DNA of 5,115 bases from positions 1 to 5,115 of the forward strand of contig SFDX01000058.1 in the NCBI GenBank assembly GCA_004557455.1, given 5' to 3'. Each line of letters starts with the position of its first letter. Within the stretch, counting starts at the first letter, position 1. Below are positions 1 to 5,036 of this stretch, piece by piece. The notes beneath the pieces were generated by a model, which saw only the letters and a program-made list of their open reading frames with translations, did not search any database and was not told the origin of the DNA. The stretch is from Akkermansia muciniphila. Lineage in GTDB: Bacteria > Verrucomicrobiota > Verrucomicrobiia > Verrucomicrobiales > Akkermansiaceae. The translations under genes were made by a program, and so were the position numbers.

Positions 1-55
1 GGAGTGCTTTTTTCTCTGCCTTCTTCATGTGTTTGAGGTCTATCTGCCCTTCCAT
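1..55 (-). CDS. 5' end of an unidentified minus-strand gene, cut by the window edge
   Basis: Reading leftward from ATG at 55-53 gives 18 intact codons, MEGQIDLKHMKKAEKKAL, before the window ends. The peptide is hydrophilic and Lys-rich, with no signal peptide, so the product is probably cytoplasmic. The start is supported by a strong promoter a few bases upstream; no Shine-Dalgarno site precedes the ATG (upstream bases are ATATCCCC), so translation would be leaderless. The gene lies divergently against the broken 5' end of surface protein copy 1, which is what a transposase gene of an inserted element would look like. That is inference: 18 residues are too few to name a family, and I do not recognise one. 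A short host gene is the alternative. Confidence 0.5.
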   Translation of the reverse strand, partial: MEGQIDLKHMKKAEKKAL

Positions 56-61
56 GGGGAT

Positions 62-90
62 ATTATACCACAATAATCTTAATACGCCAA
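62..90 (-). promoter_or_regulatory. Sigma70-type promoter for the left-edge minus-strand gene
   Basis: On the minus strand, TTGGCG (90-85) and a perfect TATAAT (67-62) are separated by exactly 17 nt. The expected transcription start, about 7 nt after the -10 box, falls on or next to the A of the ATG at 55, so the transcript would have no leader. Confidence 0.6.
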
Positions 91-120
91 GGTAATAAGA
101 ACCGAACCAATGGTCTGCGC

Positions 121-1560
121 TTGCGCATGGACGGTGACTCTACCTTCTTGACAGACGCTTCCAAGACTTTGTTTGTGGGCGGCGGTCAGTTGTGGCTCTA
201 CAACAAGAACACCACGGCAAAAACCATAGATGTGCAAGCAACGATGTACCTGGGCGGCTGCCTTTATGATGACACGAGCTCCACATACGCGAATCGTGGC
301 TTGGACGGAGATGTTCGGGCGGAGGGTGCTGTGAAATTCATGAACAAGATTCACCTGATAGAAGATGCCCGCATCCTGGGAATGGATTCGGGGACTGCGG
401 TGGTGACCTTTACGGAATCCTGTCGCATTGACGGTCACGGCTTTGATCTCTCCTTGGGCGCTCCGGACTTGAGCGGTACCGATGCCGCCGGACGCAAAGG
501 AGCGCCGTTCTCGATTGAGAAGGGATGTACCATTGAGAATGTCAAGAGCTTGATTATCGGCGGTGTGCCGAATGAGGGGTCTACGTACGGCTCTACTACG
601 GTGAACATCGCCGGCACCGTGAAGGCCGGCAGCTTGCGCGTGGGTCGCGGCTCAACGGTGAATATCGATGCGGATGTCGACCACCTGTATTTCTCCAACG
701 AGGGTGCGGATTACGATGGACGCAACTACGCCTTGCTCCTTCTGAAGGATGCGACGGGAACTTCCGGAAGCCACGCCACGATTAATTTTGCGAACTCGGC
801 CACCATCTCCTGCAACACGGATAAGTTGACGGATAAGGACGGTACGGTCATCGGGCAATTTGTCGGTGCCTTTGCCATGGATGTGAAGGATGGTAAGATG
901 ACAATCTCCGGCGGCAAATCGGCTGAGGATGAGGGAGATTCCGGCAGCTCCGCCGATGCCGGGCACTTCGGTGAAAAGACCTCCACGGTCGAGAACCTGA
1001 AGCTGGAGCTTAAGACCGGTTCGGCCTTGGTGCTGAATGACATTGTACTGGGCGTCTATCATAATCTGCAGGGGTATTCTACACAGCATAATGCCTTGGG
1101 GGCTAATAACGTGACCATCGACCTCTCCTCCCCCGAATATGCTAAAACGGGATCTATGGCAACCACGGCGCTGACGCTGAAAGCAACGGGTGCTTCGGAG
1201 GCCACCCACATCGTGGCGGTCGGATCGGATGTGCTGACCATTGATTACACGGGCATGAGCAATCTGACCTTTGATGAGGGCGGCACCCTGCTGCTGGATG
1301 CCTCCTCCCTCGCGGTGAACATGAGCCTCTATGATTACGTGGCGGTCAAGTTCGACAAGTCCGTGGAACTCAGCCCGGATAAGATGGCAAGCATCACGGC
1401 CAACAACGGGCAGGCGATCGTGCAGACCTATTATATCAAGGATGGGGACAACTACTACGTCTATTTCCAAGTGCCGGAACCCGCATCGGGGCTGCTCTGC
1501 CTGTTCGGGCTTTCAGCGGCGTCCCTGCGGAGGCGCAGAAAACAGGCGGGGCGTGCCTAA
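121..1560 (+). CDS. Copy 1: 5'-truncated PEP-CTERM surface protein (remnant)
   Basis: The frame is open from 37, but similarity to copy 2 begins only near the residues LRLRM at about 115-129, so the first ~500 residues of the family, including the signal peptide, are missing. TTG at 121 is the nominal start and has no Shine-Dalgarno site. The remaining 479 residues align along their whole length with the copy 2 passenger: GGQLWL, GLDGDVRAEG, SLIIGG, AGSLRVG, YALLLLKD, ISCNT, DGTVIG, ENLKLEL, ALVLNDIVLG, YTGM. Alternating polar and hydrophobic short strands rich in Gly, Thr, Asn and Asp suggest a beta-helix or similar beta-solenoid. Residues 451-479 form a sorting tail: VPEPAS, a hydrophobic stretch (GLLCLFGLSAAS), then RRRRK. 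Without a signal peptide the product could not be exported, so it is probably a pseudogene or a recombination donor for its neighbours. The substrate or partner of the passenger is unknown. Confidence 0.75.
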   Translation: MRMDGDSTFLTDASKTLFVGGGQLWLYNKNTTAKTIDVQATMYLGGCLYDDTSSTYANRGLDGDVRAEGAVKFMNKIHLIEDARILGMDSGTAVVTFTESCRIDGHGFDLSLGAPDLSGTDAAGRKGAPFSIEKGCTIENVKSLIIGGVPNEGSTYGSTTVNIAGTVKAGSLRVGRGSTVNIDADVDHLYFSNEGADYDGRNYALLLLKDATGTSGSHATINFANSATISCNTDKLTDKDGTVIGQFVGAFAMDVKDGKMTISGGKSAEDEGDSGSSADAGHFGEKTSTVENLKLELKTGSALVLNDIVLGVYHNLQGYSTQHNALGANNVTIDLSSPEYAKTGSMATTALTLKATGASEATHIVAVGSDVLTIDYTGMSNLTFDEGGTLLLDASSLAVNMSLYDYVAVKFDKSVELSPDKMASITANNGQAIVQTYYIKDGDNYYVYFQVPEPASGLLCLFGLSAASLRRRRKQAGRA

Positions 1561-1586
1561 ATGTCCCACCGAGTCGGTAGGTCAAG

Positions 1587-1613
1587 AGAAAAGATATGTA
1601 TGACACAACTTTT
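1587..1613 (+). repeat. Conserved spacer block, first copy (AGAAAAGA + GTATGACACAACTTTT)
   Basis: AGAAAAGA (1587-1594), TAT, then the 16-mer GTATGACACAACTTTT (1598-1613) recur at 4789-4812 without the 3 nt insert. The block starts 26 nt after the copy 1 stop and directly precedes a hairpin. It is the best conserved stretch in the upstream half of the spacer, while flanking bases differ, suggesting a functional site (protein binding or RNA 3' end). Function unknown. Confidence 0.55.
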
Positions 1614-1638
1614 TTGGCGTGACAGGTCGTACCGCCGA
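1614..1638 (+). other. Hairpin downstream of copy 1, possible 3'-end structure
   Basis: TTGGCG pairs with CGCCGA (6 bp including one T-G wobble) around a 13 nt loop. A hairpin with a different sequence sits at the same place after copy 2 (4813-4844). No T-run follows, so it is not a classical intrinsic terminator; it could stabilise the 3' end or assist a factor-dependent stop. Confidence 0.35.
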
Positions 1639-1643
1639 AAACC

Positions 1644-1656
1644 CTTATCGCATAAG
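1644..1656 (+). other. Second spacer hairpin, 13 nt (CTTAT-CGC-ATAAG)
   Basis: This is a perfect 5 bp stem with a 3 nt loop, followed by CGTT. The equivalent after copy 2 is CTTGA-AAA-TCAAG (4853-4865), also 13 nt and followed by CGTT. The two inner base pairs differ on both sides in a way that keeps pairing. The role is unknown. Confidence 0.4.
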
Positions 1657-1720
1657 CGTTAGAGACATCGTCTATTTCGGTATTTTCTCGTACGCCTTTT
1701 TCGGGGTCTTGAAAAAAGTC

Positions 1721-1748
1721 TTGCATGTTCACGGAGATGTGCTATTCT
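1721..1748 (+). promoter_or_regulatory. Promoter of copy 2
   Basis: TTGCAT (-35, 1721-1726), a 16 nt spacer and TATTCT (-10, 1743-1748), embedded in a GTGCTA context. The identical arrangement, with the same 16 nt spacing, precedes copy 3 (4931-4958), and the bases between the boxes are partly conserved. The start of transcription would fall near 1755, giving a leader of about 75 nt. It shows that each paralogue has its own promoter. Confidence 0.65.
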
Positions 1749-1779
1749 CTGCCTCGTACAGTGGCGGGTAAATCCATAA

Positions 1780-1809
1780 CCGGTACAGTGCCGGCGGAGT
1801 GAACCGCAA
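1780..1809 (+). promoter_or_regulatory. Structured 5' leader of copy 2 (hairpin plus AACCGCAA)
   Basis: CCGGTA-CAG-TGCCGG (1780-1794) forms a 6 bp stem with one wobble and a CAG loop. It is followed by AACCGCAA (1802-1809) and then a C-rich stretch to the ATG. The copy 3 leader has a 15 nt hairpin at the same place and the same AACCGCAA. No strong Shine-Dalgarno site precedes the ATG (upstream bases CCCGAAGAACG; only a weak GAAG), so these elements may help ribosome entry or control; that is inference. Confidence 0.4.
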
Positions 1810-1830
1810 TCATCCCCATCCCGAAGAACG

Positions 1831-2376
1831 ATGCAAAGCAAGGTGACAGAAACAATACGAGGCGGCGCGCTGACGGTGTGTGCCGCAGCAGTGGCATTCG
1901 GTCAGATAGCCCATGCGGATGCCAAGCCGAACCTGGCCGATGAGGCCGGGCGCGCCGAGGCTGCCCGCATCGTGGAGCTGAGCATCAAGCAACAGGTGCT
2001 CGATCAGTTGCAGAAGACCTATGGCCACAGCTTCGAGAACCTTGAGATGGAGCTGCTGGAGCAGCGTAGCATGGATCCGCAGAATATGCTCCGCTTCCTC
2101 CTTTCGGCGGACGGTCTGGACAGTTGCCTGCTGCTCGTGATGCTCGATGCCGAGTCCGGTGCCGTGCTCGATGTGCGCCCGGAGGGTAAGCTCGCTACCA
2201 CGGATGACATGGTGCGCAATAAGTACGCGACCGTGCTCCGCAGCCTTACGACGGGCCAGACCATGGCCCTGCGGGCCGGTGACTTTGTGCCGACCGTCGG
2301 CCCCGGTGGGGCAAGCTCTGCTAACCGTGAGGGGGGGGCAGCAAGCTTGGTCCTTGGCCTTACTTCCCTTGGGTAG
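1831..2376 (+). CDS. Copy 2, N-terminal part: signal peptide and helical domain, ends by frameshift
   Basis: This is the front part of the surface protein gene spanning 1831-4739. The ATG at 1831 is chosen because the following residues match those of copy 3 almost exactly. Residues 1-31 are a type I signal peptide: a short charged start, a hydrophobic core (GALTVCAAAVAFG), and an AHADA end with likely cleavage after A31. Residues 37-92 look helical and charged (ARIVELSIKQQVLDQLQK); 93-150 are mixed alpha/beta; 151-168 are a Pro/Gly-rich turn region. After R166-E-G-G the frame runs into a G8 tract, yields a short unrelated tail (AASLVLGLTSLG) and stops at TAG 2374-2376. The open frame that continues the protein is one base back (-1). 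As read, the product would be a 181-residue secreted fragment without a surface anchor. The function of the helical domain is not recognised. Confidence 0.75.
   Translation: MQSKVTETIRGGALTVCAAAVAFGQIAHADAKPNLADEAGRAEAARIVELSIKQQVLDQLQKTYGHSFENLEMELLEQRSMDPQNMLRFLLSADGLDSCLLLVMLDAESGAVLDVRPEGKLATTDDMVRNKYATVLRSLTTGQTMALRAGDFVPTVGPGGASSANREGGAASLVLGLTSLG
2331..2338 (+). other. G8 homopolymer at the frameshift of copy 2
   Basis: Eight consecutive G separate the two halves of copy 2. The downstream frame is closed by TGA at 2328-2330 immediately before the tract, and the upstream frame closes at 2374, so the switch must lie in 2331-2374; the G tract is the obvious site. A tract of nine (or six) G would restore one frame of about 969 residues. 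Explanations: slipped-strand phase variation, -1 ribosomal slippage on G GGG GGG (2331-2337), a fixed mutation, or a sequencing or assembly error. Confidence 0.8.
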
Positions 2377-4739
2377 CGGAGCCGCGTCACCGGTCGGAGA
2401 CCTCGGCGGACTCTGATTCTGCGGGCAGTGATACCCCGCAGTATACCGTACCCCTTGCCCCCGTCGGCAGCTCGGCCCCCGTTGTTGCGGCGTCGGCCCC
2501 CGCGCCCGTTGTGATAGCCTCTGCCCCTGCGGCCTCGGCTCCCTCTGCTCCCGGCAGCGGCGCCGTCTCCTACGGTGGCGGTGCAGCCTGCGGCGGCGGC
2601 GGTGGGGCAGGCGGTAGCTCCGGCGGCGGCTCGGCCTCTGCCTCCCCGGCTCCGGCAGCGCCCGCTGCTCCCGAGGAGCCTTCTGCCGACCCCTCGCAGC
2701 CATCCGACCCCACCGACTCCGAGGACGAGGACAATGAGGATAAGCCGGATAGCACTGATCCCGGCTCGGAGGATGCATCGCTCACCCTTCCGGAGGACTC
2801 CGCTGCCACGCCCGCAGCGGCTTCCGTCCCCGCCCGCGCCCGCTTGTTCAGCCTGCCCGTTAAGATGCTCGGTGCCACCGCCGCTACGGACACTCCCGCG
2901 ACGTGGGTGTATGGGTGGAATAGTGAGGATAAGTGTGTTACGTTGAATTCGGAGGATGTGATTTATGGGGAAGATCCTGTGAGCGTGACGACTTCCGGGG
3001 GGACCTACAGCATAGATCCTGATGGGAACGGGAATTATACGAACACGGTATTCACTCTTGATGCGATGCCTAAGTATATTCAGGCTGTAGATGCTACCGG
3101 AACGGTCAAAAATATAAATAATCATATTAGTATCAAGTTGATTGCAGGTTCGGGGAGTAATCTTGTCAGCAACACTGCTAAGACGGATTTTAAAGGAATT
3201 GATACGGTGCATGTAGCTGCTAATCCTGACGACGGCAGTGTGATGCGTCTACGCATGAGTACGGACGTATTCTTGAATGCTGAGGGAAAAAGTTTATACA
3301 TGACCGGTGGGCAGTTGTGGCTGGATGGAGCTGGGTTATCGTCGTCTGATGGATTGAATATAAAAGCTACTCTGTATTTGGGTGGAGGCGGTTATGTTAC
3401 TGATGCGAGCAAAGGTTTGGATAGTGATGTCCGTGCTGAGGGACGTGTCTATTTTAAGAATACAATTAATTTAATAGACAACGCGAGCATAGTTGGTGTC
3501 ATTACAAAAACATTAAGTGAGAGTATAAGCTCGAGCGGTTATTCCGAGGAGGTCGTATTTACCTCTTCTTGTAAGGTGAATGGTCAGGGCTTCGATTTGG
3601 CCTTGAAGGGAGCAAATTTGCTTGAACTCTCCAAATACAAGAATTCTCCCTTTATCTTTAGTGCAGGGAGCGAACTTAAGGAGGTCAGAAGCCTTATCAT
3701 CGGTGGCATCTATAATGAGTCTAAAACTAATAAATATGGTGCTACTACGTTGAACATAGAGGGGGCAGCTTCCGAAGATCAACCGTCAGTGAATATTGAG
3801 GCCGGAAGCCTTCGAGTGGGGCAGGGGTCCGCAGTAAATGTGGCCGAAGGTGCATCACACATGTATTTTTCCGGCAGGGGGTCGGCTGCAGATTACGATG
3901 CTAAGGCCGGTATGGGCGACTATTCTTTGCTCCTTCTGAAAGATAGTGCCTCCGAAAACTCTGCTGTCATCAATTTGGCGGATAAGGCAAGCCTCTCCTG
4001 CAACACGAATAGCCTGACGCACACAGACGGGACCGTCATCGGCCGGGTTACCGGGGCTTTTGCTGTGGATGTCGCGAGCGACGGGACGCTCTCGATTTCC
4101 GGCGGAACAGCTGCGGGGAAGGAGACGGTCGGCAAAGCAGGGGATACCTGTTCGATCATGGAGAACCTGAAGCTGGATATCAAGGCCGGTGCCTCGTTGG
4201 TGCTGAATGACATCATTCTCGGCGATCGCCACGCCCTGAAGGGAGAGGATGCTGCCAACCCCGGGTCGCTGAAGCTCAACAATGTGGTTATCGGTCTCGT
4301 TCCGAATAACTACACGACACAGAGTATTGCGAATTTGGCAGAGGGCGGGTCCCTGGAGCTGAAAGCTACGGGCGGCGGGGCGCGGACCCTGACGATTGAC
4401 GATGAGGCAAGTATTCTGACCGTCTACTATACGGGAATGGAGAACTTGGAATTTGTGGACGGCAGCACTCTGGTGCTGGACTTCGCGAACATGGAACTGG
4501 AACTCGGTGAGCACAAATATGTGAAGGTTGTGTTCGATGATTCGGTTAAGTTCGATCCTGAGAAAGTGACCATCACGAGTGTTTCCGGCTCCCTGGACAA
4601 CACGGGGTATTACCTTCCCACTGTCGAGGGCGGGGCAACCAACGTGGTGTATTTCCTGGCACCGGAGCCTGCATCCGCTGTCCTCTGCCTGTTCGGGCTG
4701 GCGGCCGGGGCGGCAAGGCGTCGCAGAAAACAGAAATGA
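2337..4739 (+). CDS. Copy 2, C-terminal part: linker, beta-rich passenger and PEP-CTERM tail
   Basis: This continues copy 2 in the -1 frame from the G tract. Any independent start (GTG at 2511 is the first plausible one) would lack a signal peptide and lie inside low-complexity sequence, so a separate gene is unlikely. In order: an aromatic-rich stretch (GPWPYFPWVAEP) at about 2349-2384; an Ala/Pro/Ser/Gly linker turning acidic, to about 2900; a beta-rich segment with no counterpart left in copy 1 (from TWVYGWNSEDKC, 2904); then from RLRM (3246) about 490 residues homologous to copy 1. The tail, from 4659, reads APEPAS, a hydrophobic segment (AVLCLFGLAAGAA), then RRRRKQK. In characterised systems PEP-CTERM tails direct export-coupled cleavage and anchoring by an exosortase; none is encoded here. 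The protein is likely displayed on the surface or in exopolysaccharide; the ligand is unknown. Composition changes sharply near 2905 and again near 3800-3950, suggesting a mosaic origin. Confidence 0.8.
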   Translation, partial: GSKLGPWPYFPWVAEPRHRSETSADSDSAGSDTPQYTVPLAPVGSSAPVVAASAPAPVVIASAPAASAPSAPGSGAVSYGGGAACGGGGGAGGSSGGGSASASPAPAAPAAPEEPSADPSQPSDPTDSEDEDNEDKPDSTDPGSEDASLTLPEDSAATPAAASVPARARLFSLPVKMLGATAATDTPATWVYGWNSEDKCVTLNSEDVIYGEDPVSVTTSGGTYSIDPDGNGNYTNTVFTLDAMPKYIQAVDATGTVKNINNHISIKLIAGSGSNLVSNTAKTDFKGIDTVHVAANPDDGSVMRLRMSTDVFLNAEGKSLYMTGGQLWLDGAGLSSSDGLNIKATLYLGGGGYVTDASKGLDSDVRAEGRVYFKNTINLIDNASIVGVITKTLSESISSSGYSEEVVFTSSCKVNGQGFDLALKGANLLELSKYKNSPFIFSAGSELKEVRSLIIGGIYNESKTNKYGATTLNIEGAASEDQPSVNIEAGSLRVGQGSAVNVAEGASHMYFSGRGSAADYDAKAGMGDYSLLLLKDSASENSAVINLADKASLSCNTNSLTHTDGTVIGRVTGAFAVDVASDGTLSISGGTAAGKETVGKAGDTCSIMENLKLDIKAGASLVLNDIILGDRHALKGEDAANPGSLKLNNVVIGLVPNNYTTQSIANLAEGGSLELKATGGGARTLTIDDEASILTVYYTGMENLEFVDGSTLVLDFANMELELGEHKYVKVVFDDSVKFDPEKVTITSVSGSLDNTGYYLPTVEGGATNVVYFLAPEPASAVLCLFGLAAGAARRRRKQK
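2445..2900 (+). other. Low-complexity linker-coding region of copy 2
   Basis: About 150 codons encode, in order, an Ala/Pro/Val/Ser stretch, a Gly-rich stretch interrupted by one Cys (SYGGGAACGGGGGAGG), an Ala/Pro stretch, an acidic stretch (DSEDEDNEDKPD) and an Ala/Pro stretch ending in basic residues (PARARLFSLPVK). It is probably a flexible stalk between the helical domain and the passenger. GC content reaches about 78 percent in one 60-base line, far above the rest of the window; the long antisense frames here are by-products of that. Confidence 0.65.
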
Positions 4740-4788
4740 AGATGAAGAAAGGAACAGAGTCTATAGTCTATCGATTGTATCGGAAATA

Positions 4789-4812
4789 AGAAAAGAGTAT
4801 GACACAACTTTT
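4789..4812 (+). repeat. Conserved spacer block, second copy (AGAAAAGA + GTATGACACAACTTTT)
   Basis: This carries the same 24 bases as 1587-1613 minus its 3 nt insert. It starts 49 nt after the copy 2 stop and directly precedes a hairpin, as in the first spacer. The distance to the stop differs between copies while the link to the hairpin is kept, so the block belongs with the hairpin and not with the coding end. Confidence 0.55.
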
Positions 4813-4844
4813 GCTCCCTGTTGCCGGGTAAGGCGATCGGGAGC
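4813..4844 (+). other. Strong hairpin downstream of copy 2, possible 3'-end structure
   Basis: GCTCCC (4813-4818) pairs with GGGAGC (4839-4844). Above one mismatch the stem continues as GTTGCC with GGCGAT (two wobbles) and closes on the loop GGGTAA. It is followed by CGTAACTCC and not by a T-run, so intrinsic termination is doubtful. It is positionally equivalent to 1614-1638 but has a different sequence. Confidence 0.45.
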
Positions 4845-4852
4845 CGTAACTC

Positions 4853-4865
4853 CTTGAAAATCAAG
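4853..4865 (+). other. Second spacer hairpin, 13 nt (CTTGA-AAA-TCAAG)
   Basis: This is a perfect 5 bp stem with an AAA loop, followed by CGTT. It is the counterpart of 1644-1656, with paired changes that keep the stem. It lies 8 nt after the preceding hairpin (5 nt in the first spacer). Confidence 0.4.
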
Positions 4866-4930
4866 CGTTCAGGGGGCATAACAGTTTCGATATTTCACCT
4901 TACGGCACGACTACCTGCCGGAGAAAGGGC

Positions 4931-4958
4931 TTGCATATTTACAGAACCGTGCTACTCT
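4931..4958 (+). promoter_or_regulatory. Promoter of copy 3
   Basis: TTGCAT (4931-4936), a 16 nt spacer and TACTCT (4953-4958), within the same GTGCTA context as the copy 2 promoter. The predicted start is near 4965, with a leader of about 72 nt. Confidence 0.65.
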
Positions 4959-4989
4959 GGGCACGTGCAGAACGCGGAGAACCCCGGAA

Positions 4990-5019
4990 CCGGCACCAGG
5001 CCGGCCGAGCTAACCGCAA
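4990..5019 (+). promoter_or_regulatory. Structured 5' leader of copy 3 (hairpin plus AACCGCAA)
   Basis: CCGGC-ACCAG-GCCGG (4990-5004) is a 5 bp stem of the same 15 nt length as the copy 2 leader hairpin. AACCGCAA follows at 5012-5019. The bases before the ATG (CTTCCCGAGAA) contain no Shine-Dalgarno site. Confidence 0.4.
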
Positions 5020-5036
5020 CAAACCCTTCCCGAGAA

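Noticed and set aside
652..1470. 272-residue open frame on the minus strand
   Set aside because: It is antisense to the conserved passenger of copy 1, and a similar antisense frame at the homologous place in copy 2 (3855-4514) follows from shared codons.
1614..1640. Classical rho-independent terminator after copy 1
   Set aside because: The T-run precedes the hairpin and does not follow it; the same is true after copy 2.
1864..1884. Lipoprotein lipobox around LTVC in the signal peptide
   Set aside because: Val precedes the Cys where Gly, Ala or Ser is required, the Cys sits mid-core, and a good AHADA cleavage site follows.
2339..2402. Stimulatory RNA structure for programmed -1 frameshifting
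   Set aside because: Only weak stems (CAAG/CTTG, GGTC/GACC) are visible and no convincing Shine-Dalgarno-like stimulator precedes the G tract; slippage remains possible but unsupported.
2511..2513. GTG as a true start of an independent gene
   Set aside because: No signal peptide or ribosome site, and it lies inside an Ala/Pro repeat; the frame continues upstream to the G tract, where it joins the signal-peptide half.
1810..2778. 322-residue open frame on the minus strand, very Arg/Pro-rich
   Set aside because: It has the same cause: shadow of GC-rich coding sequence, and it covers the promoter-proximal leader and start of copy 2.
2019..3212. 397-residue open frame on the minus strand
   Set aside because: It is antisense to copy 2, Arg/Gly-biased and lacks a plausible domain; its length comes from the GC-rich linker sequence lacking stop codons.
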